Shown: positions 22,428-32,098 of the stretch, in pieces
Layout of the letters: each line of letters opens with the position of its first letter
Position numbering within the stretch: position 1 is the stretch's first letter
Source of the DNA: Sulfurisphaera tokodaii str. 7
GTDB taxonomy: Archaea; Thermoproteota; Thermoprotei_A; Sulfolobales; Sulfolobaceae
NCBI RefSeq assembly: GCF_000011205.1
Contig: NC_003106.2
Location: forward strand, 2,630,757-2,694,756
Reading direction: 5' to 3'
DNA length: 64,000 nucleotides
Made by a program: the position numbers and the translations under genes
The notes under the pieces: generated by a model
The model's database searches: none
Told to the model about the DNA's origin: nothing
What the model saw: only the letters and a program-made list of their open reading frames with translations

Positions 22428-23152
22428 CCTTGGAGAAAAAGTGACAAAACCATTTTTTATTTAGTATTTTCTCAAACCTAGCCCTTAAATAGGGGTGTCC
22501 CGTTTATAAGTTCCGTTATATTACCTCAAGCTTGTCCCCTATTAGTGTTACCTAAAATGTAGAATCAATCATTCTTAAAATTGAATCCCAATGGACCCAT
22601 GAATTGCCCTTAAACACTCTGAAGTTAACACATGAAGTTATTATAAGCTTAAGAATTTCCGAAAGTAAATAATGTTTCTAGTACATGAAAGAATTTTGGG
22701 CTAGTTTACAGAAAACTCATAAATAATTGCTTCGTTCTAAGTTTCTAAGGTTAGAGGAACTATTCTTAACTACTTTGATATTTTTACAAACACCTTCAAA
22801 TTAGGACTGTTTAAGACCAGCCTAAATTTAGATTAATTAGCCAGAACACTCTTCTGAGCATTGAGCCATATTAATTTAATACAAAAAGTTCAACTCCTAA
22901 TCGGTCATAAAATCGCACTTTTCACGGCGTAGAAAGTTTATATTTCGTAAAAGTGATTATAACAGTTTACTAAAATTTTTTATTTTTAGTTTAAAGTATA
23001 TAGAAACCGTGAACAATATTCACTGAAAAAAGGGGTTTTGCTCTAAAAAACCGAAATCTATCATTATTTTGGGATAAAAAGTAGCCAATTTATGAAACAG
23101 TAGTATGAACGAAGAGAATATTTAAATAGAGGAGAAGTGGGAAATTGTTCCT
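22428..23152. other. 725-bp gap
   Basis: No gene or relic recognised. ATATTTAAATAG at about 23117-23128 is the likely TATA box of the thermopsin-like gene at 23153. Confidence 0.45.
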
Positions 23153-25369
23153 ATGAAAAAGCCTTTACTTATCTTAGCGTTAATCCTACTCTCTCTATCC
23201 CTACTCCAACCTAAGGCATACATATCTCCGTCAAACTTCATCCTACCGCCAAATTATTATGAAGAAATCCCAGTTAACACCAACGGTGGTCTTTACATCT
23301 ATCTCTACGCTAACTCTACTGTCTATTTCACAATAAAAGGGACAAATTATAGTGATGTTGCCTCATCCTTTTATTCCTACTTCCCTTTACCCCCAGGGTC
23401 TTATTGCATAATAGTGAGCAACAATGTGAGCAATAGCGTAGTCGACGTTCAGCTTTATTACGGCTCTGGTAGACCAGCGCCAACTGGAATCGCAGATTAC
23501 GGCATTGAGTTAAACGGTGGAACCGTTAAACCTTACGTGGAGGAGTTTAATGGAGTAATCGGTGTGGCACAAATTTACTCCATTTCTGCACTAAACGGTA
23601 CTAATTACGGTGCTAGCTTACAGTTGAACACTGTACTACAAGTAAACACTGCACAAGGTACCCAGCAATACTGGTTACAGAACGTAATACAGTTTATTAC
23701 TAATGAGAGTATATACCGCTATGTAGATAACGTTTGGAACTTCACTTCCTCTCCCAGCGAGCTTAACTCCAGCCTTATACACGGTGAGGGTTATGTATAC
23801 ACTACTGGTATACTATCCCCTTGTTCCTATTATGCCTACGCTACACAGTACTTTAATATGACTTATCCCTTTTACGCCGTCCTTTTCATATCCGTACAGA
23901 CTATACCACAAGGCGTTTTAGTTCACTTCGGTTATTTAAACGGTAGTATGACAGTTTGGTACGATAACGTTACAATAAACATTTCCGGTATTGAATCAGC
24001 TTACCTTTTAGTTGATGGCTATAATGTAACCGGTAGTGGTAACGCTTACGATACCGAACTCGTTTTCGGAGGAATAAGTAAAGGTGAAATAACTTACTAT
24101 AACTCCCTCAGCGCTATGCTCTACTTTGTCTACGTTAACTCTACTAACGTCATTACGCCCAAAGCCCTTTTACCATTCGGTTTAGATACTGCAGAGGCTT
24201 CTGATAACTTATTCACGACTCCTTATCAAGGGGTTTATAAAGTGAAAGTTGGTAACGGTGAAGAGACTTACATACCCACTATTTCAACCCCCTTCAAAGC
24301 ACAAATAATTAACGGAAGTAAAGAGATAGATTTAGGGCAGAGGGATTACATTACCGTTAATGTAACAGGCGGTCAACCTCCATATCTCATAAATATAGGT
24401 AATAAGAGTTTTATTGACTTCTACGTCGGGAATTACACAATAAGCTACGAACCGAGTATAGGTAATCAATCCCTCCAAATCAACGTTTACGACTTAAAAG
24501 GCGATGAGAACACCCTTTACTATAACCTTACTGTTAACCCAGATCCTGTCGTTGGAGTTAAAATAAGTAACGTCACTGATGTAGGAATACCTATAGTGGC
24601 AATAGCAAACGCTAGTTTAGGTACTAAACCTTACCACTTTGCATGGTACATTAACGGTAATTTAGTAGGCAAAGATAACGTTTTAAAATTCAATTTCAGT
24701 TCAGTTGGGACTTATAACGTGACTTTTGTGTTTACTGACTCAGCGGGGTATGAGATAGAAAAAGAGTTCGAGGTTACCATTAATCCAGACCCAATAGTTA
24801 ATGCAAGCTTAAGTGCAAATAAGACTGACGTAGGAGTTCCAATTAATTTAAGCTTAAATTACAGCCTCGGTACACAGCCTTACAAGACTTACATTTACTT
24901 AAACGGTAGTCTAATAAATGAAAAATCGATAAACTTCAGTAAACCAGGTGTTTATAACCTTACTGTAGTAGTAATAGACTCAGCAGGGTATAAAGTGATT
25001 CACACATTCTACGTGACTGTTATTAAAGACCCTCAGTTATCTGTAAACGTCGTGACTACGGGTAATTTCTTCATAGAGAATAGCGGTGTAACGCTAAGCG
25101 GAATTACTTCAGGCGGAATCCCTCCTTACACTTATTATGTCTACTTAAACGGTAAATTAATATACACAGAGAATTCGCTGAGCGGTTATAGCTTATCATT
25201 AAACATAGGAAATAATAACGTGACAGTAGTAGTCAAGGACTCTTTGGGAGTAGTTTCAGAACAATCGTATCTGTTAAATACATCTTATAACTTAACAGAC
25301 ATAGCAGTAGTGGCAATATTAATTATCGTGGCCATTGTAGCAATAGTAGTGATAGTAAGGAGGAAATAA
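23153..25369 (+). CDS. Thermopsin-family secreted protease with PKD-like stalk
   Basis: 738 residues: signal peptide (1-22), thermopsin domain (to about 375) with RPAPTGIADYGIELNGG, LQYW-type WLQNVIQFITNE and YVDNVWNF blocks, then about three PKD/Ig-like beta modules. Each module has a D-P-x-V/L start and a FSxxGxYNxTxxVxDSAGY end. The C-terminus is one membrane helix with the tail VRRK. It belongs to the same family as 4349-7537 but the stalk is of a different type. Expected to digest protein outside the cell at acid pH. The promoter TATA lies about 25-35 bp ahead. Confidence 0.85.
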   Translation: MKKPLLILALILLSLSLLQPKAYISPSNFILPPNYYEEIPVNTNGGLYIYLYANSTVYFTIKGTNYSDVASSFYSYFPLPPGSYCIIVSNNVSNSVVDVQLYYGSGRPAPTGIADYGIELNGGTVKPYVEEFNGVIGVAQIYSISALNGTNYGASLQLNTVLQVNTAQGTQQYWLQNVIQFITNESIYRYVDNVWNFTSSPSELNSSLIHGEGYVYTTGILSPCSYYAYATQYFNMTYPFYAVLFISVQTIPQGVLVHFGYLNGSMTVWYDNVTINISGIESAYLLVDGYNVTGSGNAYDTELVFGGISKGEITYYNSLSAMLYFVYVNSTNVITPKALLPFGLDTAEASDNLFTTPYQGVYKVKVGNGEETYIPTISTPFKAQIINGSKEIDLGQRDYITVNVTGGQPPYLINIGNKSFIDFYVGNYTISYEPSIGNQSLQINVYDLKGDENTLYYNLTVNPDPVVGVKISNVTDVGIPIVAIANASLGTKPYHFAWYINGNLVGKDNVLKFNFSSVGTYNVTFVFTDSAGYEIEKEFEVTINPDPIVNASLSANKTDVGVPINLSLNYSLGTQPYKTYIYLNGSLINEKSINFSKPGVYNLTVVVIDSAGYKVIHTFYVTVIKDPQLSVNVVTTGNFFIENSGVTLSGITSGGIPPYTYYVYLNGKLIYTENSLSGYSLSLNIGNNNVTVVVKDSLGVVSEQSYLLNTSYNLTDIAVVAILIIVAIVAIVVIVRRK

Positions 25370-25485
25370 GGCTTTTTAGATTGTTGTAGGAAAAAAGTTC
25401 ATTGTAAGGGATATTATTTTTTTAAAAAAAAAACTGGAAGCGCTTAGCATAAGCGTAAAACCAGATTATACGTGGATAGTAATTT

Positions 25486-25650
25486 AAGGAAATTTCCTTG
25501 CCATAAAAGATTAGAATATTTGCTCTTGAACTAATAAATACTTTTAATTTATTCCCTTGTTTCATCTTTAATATAAAACGAAATTTATAGTTAACTAAAC
25601 AATATTTCTTTACATTTTAACGTAACGTAAAAATGAAGCGATTTTCTTAT
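25486..25650 (+). repeat. Dispersed ~170-bp repeat, copy D
   Basis: Same orientation as copy B: TAATTTAAGGAAATTTCC, GAACTAATAAATAC, TTTACATTTTAACGTAACG and CGATTTTCTTATAA. It directly abuts the truncated IS copy at 25655. Just upstream (25442-25466) is a small hairpin, CGCTTA-GCA-TAAGCG, that could be the end of the thermopsin transcript. Confidence 0.6.
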
Positions 25651-25654
25651 AAAT

Positions 25655-26163
25655 AAGAAGGGTGAGGAGGATGGTATGATTATAGCTTTTCTTGTGAGGT
25701 TGATGTTAGAACTGCTGTTGTTTTTGGCTGAGGAGGGGTGGGGTGTTGAGAATGCTTTTCGTTCTCTTGAGGAGTTTGGGGTTAGGACTTGTGATGTTAG
25801 GAAGGAGTTGGTTCTTATTCTCCTCTGTTATTTTCTTTTGAATGTTTGGTTCGTTCTTTGGGTGGGGTTGTGGGAGTTCTGTCAGTCTCTCGTTGATTTT
25901 CTGCCTTAAGGAGATGAGGGAAGTTGTTGCACAAGGTTTACCTTAAGTTAGGGAGTTGTTTTTTGCAAATCTCAGCTAACTCTATGCAACCCTTTTTAGC
26001 AACGTGAAATTAATTCAATATTTCCTGTTTTTCTAATAAAAAATATATTTAATTATACTCGATATTATAAAATATATGTGGTCTTATTTGAATGATACTA
26101 GTTTTGTTCAATTTTGATTAATGTTATTATTTATCTCAGGAAAAAAGAGATTCCCATATTGAC
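25655..26163 (+). mobile_element. Truncated IS copy (relative of 11463-12673)
   Basis: Reverse-complement match to 11463 to about 11940 of the first element. It keeps the outer end (GAGATTCCCATATTGAC at 26147-26163) and the last part of the transposase, LMLELLLFLAEEGWGVENAF. The other ~700 bp and its inverted repeat are missing; the break is next to dispersed repeat copy D. The 77-codon frame at 25676-25909 is the transposase tail, not an independent gene. Confidence 0.75.
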
Positions 26164-26257
26164 GTATAAATCCAATTGAACCTCATGCTGTTAAGTTGAA
26201 GACGACGAAGTTATATCCTAACCTTCTAATGATATGAGACATCATTCTTATATTGCA

Positions 26258-26345
26258 AGTTAATATTGTATACAAAAGTTTCCATAAAGAGCGTTAGCGG
26301 TTAAACTATTTCCAGAGTTTAGTTAATGTTGTATACAAATGCTTC
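26258..26345. repeat. 25-bp direct repeat around a 38-bp insert
   Basis: AGTTAAT-R-TTGTATACAAA-W-G-Y-TTC occurs at 26258-26282 and 26321-26345 (three differences), separated by 38 bp. The spacing is that of one CRISPR unit. Possibly a decayed off-target spacer integration, or an ordinary small duplication. Confidence 0.4.
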
Positions 26346-26352
26346 AAAAACT

Positions 26353-26688
26353 TTATAAAGCATGAAGTAGTTGCACAGTATCATAATAATTTGCCCCTAG
26401 TGTTACTAAGGTGATCGGGACTAGTCCTAGCCATTTAAACTTGCTAACGTTAAATTTATCGAAGAGCTTTAAGAACCAATACATACCAACAAAGAGGTAG
26501 ATTTTGACACCGATTAAGGCTAAAAAATAATAAATGTTATAACTAGTTACAGACCCAGAAATAAAATAATACCAGTTTCCAAATTCGAATACTTGGAAAT
26601 ACTTCCAACCTATCCACGTTATTATCACATCGTAAATGTTACCAGCAATAAACAGAGCCCACAAAACCTTAAGGAGTCTACTCATCAT
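26353..26688 (-). CDS. Small four-helix membrane protein (DUF5658-like family)
   Basis: 111 residues, MMSRLLKVLWALFIAGNIYDVIITWIGW..., four hydrophobic helices. The N-x-Y-D in helix 1 and later K-x-Y/x-x-x-x-x-Y-W are shared with the proteins at 26947-27255 and 30279-30605. The D in the first helix, an E-x-N-P or similar in the loop and a Lys in helix 3 resemble DUF5658. No known function. A TATA-like AAATATAATAT lies upstream of the double ATG. Confidence 0.6.
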   Translation of the reverse strand: MMSRLLKVLWALFIAGNIYDVIITWIGWKYFQVFEFGNWYYFISGSVTSYNIYYFLALIGVKIYLFVGMYWFLKLFDKFNVSKFKWLGLVPITLVTLGANYYDTVQLLHAL

Positions 26689-26946
26689 AACCGATTTAAG
26701 TTAAGTAGATATTATATTTTATCCAAACATTATGTAAAGTCGTATTTATAAACGTGGAGATTAGTAGCAAATCTTATGAACATTACTCGGCTTCTAAATT
26801 TTTAACCTAAATGATGCCAAGGACGAAGTTAAGACAAAATATACAAGCAATAGAGTTCCTAATATGTTAGGAAAGAATCTTAAACTATTTAACGCTTAAC
26901 AGTGTTTGCAAAAAACATAATATTTACTTAGTTTAGGTTAGTTATA

Positions 26947-27255
26947 ATGAACAAGGTTAAGATTCTTTGGTTAATCTTTATCTTAGCAAATATTTATGAT
27001 GCACTGTTTTCATTTATTGCCTGGCATTATCCTTCCGTTGTAGAATTGAATCCCATAATAAACTTCTTCAGAGTAGATGGTTATTTGTCGATGCTTAAAG
27101 TAACCTTGGGACTGAAGCTAATGCTATTCTCGGCAGTCTATTTTATAACCGAAAGAGTCAAGCAAAAAACGCCAATACTAACTATAGCCGTAGCAGTGAT
27201 ATTGCTTGCAGTAATATGGGATACCTTAGATTTTCTCATTTTTGGCTCTTTTTAA
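26947..27255 (+). CDS. Small four-helix membrane protein, paralogue
   Basis: 102 residues: KILWLIFILANIYDALFSFIAWHYPSVVELNPIINF, then GLKLMLFSAVYFITERVK and two closing helices. The E-L-N-P loop is the family mark. The upstream region (GCAAAAAACATAATATTTAC) is nearly the same as that of 30279, so promoter and gene were duplicated together. Its last 14 bases overlap the next frame. Confidence 0.65.
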   Translation: MNKVKILWLIFILANIYDALFSFIAWHYPSVVELNPIINFFRVDGYLSMLKVTLGLKLMLFSAVYFITERVKQKTPILTIAVAVILLAVIWDTLDFLIFGSF

Positions 27256-27760
27256 AACAGAAGAAAACGCAATTATCATTAAAGCAGTAAACGAGCCTTA
27301 TACAGCCTGGGGTTCCCCCGCCATTATCATCATATCAGACCACCTCTATTACTCTCCGCCACCTTGGTATGTTCAAATAGCCCCAGACTTGATTCTCTCA
27401 TTGGGGATCGTAAGCGTTATTTTAGTTTTACTGAGGAACTTCTCTAAGTTTGAGAAATTCCCACGGAATATATTCCCTCTTCTTAAAGACAAGTTAAAAG
27501 TGTTCAACACAGTTCTAACTGTTATTTCAGCAGTATTTTTAGGACTTTCTCTTTATCTTTATCATCTTCATCTGAGTTATGCTAAAGTGAATATACCGCA
27601 TCTTAACTTGATAACTATAGGTGACATGTTACCAAAGATGAATCCTGCATATTTTTCTGTACCCTGGTATGTTAATTTATGGCCAGAACTTTTAGTAATA
27701 GGCTTAGCGTTATCGGGAGTAGCAATATACAGCTGGATTAAATTATGGTTTAGAAGATAA
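27242..27760 (+). CDS. Fused membrane protein of the WYANLWPE family
   Basis: 172 codons, opening with TTG inside the end of the previous gene. It contains the family block twice: PPPWYVQIAPDLILSLG (about 39-55) and VPWYVNLWPELLVIGLA (about 142-158), each followed by a membrane helix, with the N-terminal helix of the second unit between them. The first unit lacks its own N-terminal helix, so I read this as a deletion fusion of two tandem copies. The start is uncertain and the function unknown. Confidence 0.5.
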   Translation: MALFKTEENAIIIKAVNEPYTAWGSPAIIIISDHLYYSPPPWYVQIAPDLILSLGIVSVILVLLRNFSKFEKFPRNIFPLLKDKLKVFNTVLTVISAVFLGLSLYLYHLHLSYAKVNIPHLNLITIGDMLPKMNPAYFSVPWYVNLWPELLVIGLALSGVAIYSWIKLWFRR

Positions 27761-28358
27761 ACCATTATGAATACGCTCTCTTTTCTAGCTCCAAACCCTG
27801 GAGGAAAATTTGTAAAGTTCTTTATAAAATAAGGTTATCTTTCTAACATCAGTCTGTGTTTTACTTTTAGGTCTAAGTTTTTTACTTATATTCGATAGAC
27901 CTACAGTCTGTGTTACTAGAACATATAACTACTAAATTTACTTACCTAGAAGAGATGATAAGAGAAGAAAATTACCAGAATATTAAATTTACTTCGCCTC
28001 TGGAATTAACTCAGAAAATATCTAATAATGAGAGCTATTACCACAAAATACTATATTCTCTTCATTAAGAAATTATTTTACCCCTTGTACTAAATCTATA
28101 CCAATTAAGATAATTCCAATACCGTGGTACGCTAATTAATAGCTGAATACACTGATAATTTGTTTGCTAGTTATAGACTAGATAAAGAGATCTACCACGA
28201 TTTGAAGGCGTTACATAAGAAGTGGTATGACTACAAATTTTGTTTGAAAAACCCGTTTAAAGTCCAGTAGACAATAAGTATATTTTATCCCTATCACCTT
28301 AAAAGTTGTACTTTATCTTTGGATGAGATTTATAAGTCCGACTTCATAACCGGTCTTA
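27761..28358. pseudogene. Relics of small-protein duplicates
   Basis: Contains a family scrap IIPIPWYAN followed by stop (about 28107-28135) and a 40-codon fragment ending YKFCLKNPFKVQ (28140-28270) in another frame. The stretch TCTTTCTAACATCAGT near 27838 recurs near 31481, showing larger duplicated blocks. No intact gene. Confidence 0.5.
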
Positions 28359-28773
28359 ATGAGAAAATTTACTGTTCTACTTATAGGTTCTGTAGCTATA
28401 ATAGCGATAGGAGTTTACTTGTTTATGATAGACAAACCTACTATCATTCACCCTCCTAAAATACCAGTAACACCATTTAATATAATTAATTATGGAAGTC
28501 CACCGGCTGATGCAGTTTTCATAATCCCACCACCTTGATACGCGAACCTCTGGCCAGAAACTCTTGCAGTAGGAACAGTACTACTAATCTAGGCCCTTTC
28601 AGTAAGACGTAAATTCGCAAAACACTATACAGCATACTTTAGATTCTCAGTTTCAGGATATAGATCTTGGTATTCCTGTAGAGGTGCAGTTAGCAGAAGA
28701 TATAATTAAATTACTGGTTAACGTAGCGGGAGTTGAAGGTGTATGGATATATGAAAATGATGAAGATCTGTAA
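28359..28773 (+). pseudogene. WYANLWPE-family gene with two stops
   Basis: ATG at 28359 (TATA GATTTATAAG about 28 bp ahead) encodes an N-terminal helix, a proline-rich linker and IIPPP-stop-YANLWPETLAVG. The stop is TGA at the conserved Trp codon. A second in-frame TAG follows in the last helix. Beyond it another frame stays open to 28773 (DIDLGIPVEVQLAEDIIKLL...IYENDEDL), an acidic tail probably from a neighbouring lost gene. Confidence 0.7.
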
Positions 28774-28808
28774 AAAAAGATATAAAACCATTTTTATTTT
28801 ATTTTATT

Positions 28809-29195
28809 ATGGGATACGGATATACGGGATATGGATACGTAGTCCCGTTTTGGGCCCTGAAAGATTTTAAGCCCAAACCAAAGAAGTTCACTATAAGGAT
28901 CCGCAAAAAAATCGCTGTCCCATCCATCAGGATATTTAGCCTTCAACCCGGAAAATTTGCAGGAAGGAAGAGCAGTATAACGCGTCGGCAATACAAAAAG
29001 CCTCATAAAACAATATACCTAACCGATTTATATGTGTCGTTAAGAATTAAGGATGTGCCATTAAGGCTTATAATAAGAAAGAAAAGTGGCGTTTGTATCA
29101 TAACAAGAAAGGAAAACATAAAACCGGAATTTTTGCAAAAGCAGAAAGAAATCCCGATAATATATTTTGCTATTTTTAAAGACGATAAACCCTGA
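28809..29195 (+). CDS. Basic protein of unknown function
   Basis: 128 residues, very Lys/Arg-rich, with a Gly/Tyr start MGYGYTGYGYVVPFWAL and a beta-rich second half (LYVSLRIKDVPLRLIIRKKSGVCIITRKE). No membrane helix and no known domain. GATATAAAACC lies about 25-30 bp ahead of the ATG, and a T-rich terminator follows at 29219. The antisense frame at 28794-29006 is a shadow. Confidence 0.5.
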   Translation: MGYGYTGYGYVVPFWALKDFKPKPKKFTIRIRKKIAVPSIRIFSLQPGKFAGRKSSITRRQYKKPHKTIYLTDLYVSLRIKDVPLRLIIRKKSGVCIITRKENIKPEFLQKQKEIPIIYFAIFKDDKP

Positions 29196-29218
29196 ACCCG
29201 GCTATTAATAAAGTCACT

Positions 29219-29242
29219 CTCTTTTTTCACTCTTAATGTAGT
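29219..29242 (+). terminator. T-run terminator, also the single-copy form of the 32099 mini-array repeat
   Basis: After the stop at 29195 comes TTAATAAAGTCACTCTC followed by a T6 run and CACTCTTAATGTAGT. Archaeal terminators are commonly such T runs. The 24 bp match the repeat of the mini-array at 32099-32254 (reverse complement) in 23 of 24 positions. A related block follows 29369-29668 and the 29744 pseudogene. Confidence 0.5.
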
Positions 29243-29368
29243 TGCAGTACAGGCTTTAGTGATGTTCTTATATTATTATTACGGAATACCGTTAAGTACT
29301 TCTTTAAGTCCGTATAACGCATTTCTAATTCCATAAAAGATAAAATCCTTTTTTTCTTATTATTTTGT

Positions 29369-29668
29369 ATGGGTTTGCTACAACGTTTGTGGTTTAGGGT
29401 ACCGGTCTATTTCGGTATCTTCTTCCTATCTTGGGGAATAGAAGCATTATATCTTAAAGTTATGAATAATGAGTTGGCATATAATTTAGGTATTTTTGTC
29501 TTAGGTGCATATGTTCCTGCACTGGTCTCGTTTGCCTCCACACTATACTTCATGAAAAGGGGATATTTAGAAGGGCCTATTGTATTAAGCGTATTAAATT
29601 TAATTTTCGGTGAACTACTTTACTTTCTTTTCTTAATCGGGATGGCTGTAGGCACGGGTATGGGTTAG
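29369..29668 (+). CDS. Small three-helix membrane protein, paralogue of 17006-17302
   Basis: 99 residues, MGLLQRLWFRVPVYFGIFFLSWGIE..., hydrophobic helices at about 10-27, 38-60 and 70-95 with a K-R-G loop. It shares the WFR...Y-x-GIFFLSW start with 17006-17302. It is followed by the same T-rich downstream block (AATAAAGTCACACTC) as its neighbours. Confidence 0.65.
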   Translation: MGLLQRLWFRVPVYFGIFFLSWGIEALYLKVMNNELAYNLGIFVLGAYVPALVSFASTLYFMKRGYLEGPIVLSVLNLIFGELLYFLFLIGMAVGTGMG

Positions 29669-29743
29669 ACTGTTAATAAAGTCACACTCTTTTTTCTTTG
29701 CCTTTTGATTGGATTTATAACTTTAAATCCTTAATCAGTCTTA

Positions 29744-30031
29744 ATGAGAAAGTTTGTTATCATACTTTTTATCGTTTCAATCGTGTTAATAGCGGTGTCA
29801 ATTTACTTATTTACAATATACAAGTCTACTGTACATCATATACCGATAGTACTACACCCATTTAATAAGTCGATAATAGCTTGGTATTCAGTGCCACCAA
29901 ACGGTACACCAACCTAGGCCGTTCTCACTATCCCACCACCTTAGTATGCAAACCTGTGGCCGGAAACATTGACAGCCGGAGTGGCGTCACTCCTAATATC
30001 GGTTATTCTACTAATAAGGCGTAAGTCCTAA
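29744..30031 (+). pseudogene. WYANLWPE-family gene with two TAG stops
   Basis: 96 codons in one frame from ATG to TAA, with a TATA-like GGATTTATAACTTT ahead. It is interrupted by TAG twice: in NGTPT-stop-AVL and at the conserved Trp in TIPPP-stop-YANLWPETL. The rest of the frame, including the last helix LLISVILLIRRKS, is intact and almost identical to the end of 32726-33070. The decay is therefore recent. Confidence 0.75.
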
Positions 30032-30053
30032 ACCGACCATTAATAAACTCACA

Positions 30054-30077
30054 CCCTTTTTTCACTCTTAATGTAGC
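30054..30077 (+). terminator. T-run terminator, second single-copy form of the mini-array repeat
   Basis: CCC plus T6 plus CACTCTTAATGTAGC, just after the stop of the 29744 pseudogene. Differs from the 32099 repeat at three positions. Confidence 0.45.
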
Positions 30078-30278
30078 ACGTCTCCTCCTTTTTCTCTAAC
30101 CCTCCTAATCCTATCTGCAGATCTGTTTCTTCAGTCGTTGCTGATAATTTTCATATGCGTTAAAGGACTGCTTGAAGTACGAAGAACAGATATTTGCCAC
30201 AAGGAATTTACCTCTACAAACGTGACGTTAGGCTATGTTTGGAAAAAACATAATACTAACTAGATAAGGCATTTTTTG

Positions 30279-30605
30279 ATGAAAATAGGAGTAAGAACCC
30301 TCTGGGTTATTATCATTTTTTGTAATACTATTGATTTGCTTATTAGTTATGGTCTATGGACGGGTTATATTGCAGTGACAGGTGGAGCATTTGAAGCAAA
30401 TCCAATAGTAAGTATAATTGAGAATAACGGAGTCTTGGTCCTCCCAGATCTAGTTAGCTTAAAAATCATAGAGTTGAGTATCATATATTGGATTACCAAA
30501 TTAACTCAAAAAAGGGAAATATTACTTAAAATTGCAGCACTCATTTCAATACTGGCTGTTATTTACGAAATCTTCATTTTACCGAGATTATCTGCTATTA
30601 TTTAA
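30279..30605 (+). CDS. Small four-helix membrane protein (DUF5658-like family)
   Basis: 108 residues: RTLWVIIIFCNTIDLLISYGLW, then FEANPIVSIIENNG and a third helix SLKIIELSIIYWI. The E-x-N-P loop and the Asp in helix 1 are the same as in 26947-27255. The upstream GGAAAAAACATAATACTAAC matches the promoter of that paralogue. ATG at 30279 preferred over the TTG one codon earlier. Confidence 0.65.
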   Translation: MKIGVRTLWVIIIFCNTIDLLISYGLWTGYIAVTGGAFEANPIVSIIENNGVLVLPDLVSLKIIELSIIYWITKLTQKREILLKIAALISILAVIYEIFILPRLSAII

Positions 30606-31261
30606 AAAGAGCCTAATCCATTCTAATTAGGAAAAAATAAGATACTTTGTTCTACGTTATAATCATTTTGTATCCCCAGAAACATACAACTAGGAAGTAG
30701 CTATCGTAACATATCAGTGGTAACGATTAATACTCCATACTATATTACATGGGTCTCCTAACAGCATTAACTGCTATGGGAATAAGATAATAACGGATTA
30801 TAAGGTACGTACACCTCACTGATTTTCCTTGCCCTAGCAGTTTCGTAGTTTGAGCAAAACACTAAATTCAACAAAACAACCCCATTTGCTATGAGGGTTA
30901 AAACCATATCTTAGAGTTAACGTGAGCAATTAATTACAACAAGTTAGGATTGAATGCTCGATAGCAGTTGCAGTGAATCGTCAATTAGGTAAAACAGCAC
31001 CTTTATGTCTTGCTGAATCAGATTTGACTATTTCATTCTGACACTTAGACTGCAATATTTTTGCGTAACTTTTAATCACTTTTAATTAGTATCTTTATTA
31101 TGTGAGTATATTTACATAGATTTAATGAGCGACATTCCTAGAATTATTCAGTAATATAAGAGGGAGAAGTACCTGAAGTTTAAGAAAGTATAAACTATAT
31201 ATTAAGTTACATAAACTTGTGATGATAAGATTTTTATTTTTTATTTTAGACTTTTCATTTA
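30606..31261. other. 655-bp gap
   Basis: No gene recognised; likely decayed coding DNA. The right edge is a T-rich promoter region of the next gene. Confidence 0.4.
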
Positions 31262-31459
31262 ATGCCCACAGCTACACTTCCACCTAACGTTACATCCTTA
31301 CCTTATTATGGGCCGGTTTATCTATCACAACAAACAGGGGTTCAAGAAGGTGTCCTTATCTCATTTATCTTGATCACTATAGCGATAAGCCTTCTTTCTT
31401 TTACACTATTCGATGTATTTCGTAGTATGAAGAAACTTAAGAGAAAACCTAGATTATAA
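31262..31459 (+). CDS. Small single-helix membrane protein
   Basis: 65 residues: a Pro/Thr-rich outside part with YYGPVYLSQQTGVQEG, one membrane helix (VLISFILITIAISLLSFTLF) and a basic tail KKLKRKPRL. Possibly a shrunken member of the neighbouring families. A T-rich TATA region lies 20-35 bp ahead of the ATG. Confidence 0.45.
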   Translation: MPTATLPPNVTSLPYYGPVYLSQQTGVQEGVLISFILITIAISLLSFTLFDVFRSMKKLKRKPRL

Positions 31460-32098
31460 AGTCATTTTTATCTTTACTTATCCTTCTAACATCAGTTAGG
31501 TGTTGTACTTTTAAGCCTAAGTTAATCAATATAGTATAGCAATCTTCAACACATAATTAAATTTTACCGAACTATATTACTAAAAAGGATTCAATGAATA
31601 GTGGTACTACCGAGACCTCATTATCATCATTACAAACAGACAAGGGGCTTAAAGTCTTATGTGTCCTCTTTCTATATAGTATTGCTAAACTGTAAGAACT
31701 TACAGCGAATTTTTCTACTAACTAAGCCAGATAAAGCTGAGACACTGATAAAAAAGACTGTAGAAAGTTCAGTATTATAAATCGGAAACAATGTTTGTTC
31801 TACGAAGATAATGAAGCATATTGGTTATAATTCATGAAGTAGAAACATTAAAACCAAAACTTCAACGTACTTCCGACTATACCATAGATAGTGAGCTTTT
31901 TCAAGATCTTTTAAACAATTTTCTTACAAAAGACTTTAGCTCTGGGGAAAGGTAAAAGGTTAAGAAGAGAAAAAGATACCTAACGACGATAAGATTGTAG
32001 TGATAGGTTCAGAGGTAGGGGTATTACAGTTAGAAGAATAGAGCCTTTGCTATTAAAATAAAATGACTTTAAAGCCTTTAGTAAGATTGGGATATTCC
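31460..32098. pseudogene. Decayed duplicates
   Basis: Short fragments are readable: SIAKL near 31680 and CLFYEDNEAYW near 31795, comparable with SLYTIAKP near 32380 and VWIYENDEDL near 28750. Frames are broken throughout. Confidence 0.4.

Noticed and set aside
21968..22453. 161-codon minus-strand frame
   Set aside because: Antisense of the bPH2 membrane protein, which has the better domain match and promoter.
28794..29230. Minus-strand frames opposite the basic protein
   Set aside because: No promoter or family resemblance; the plus-strand gene has a well-placed TATA box.
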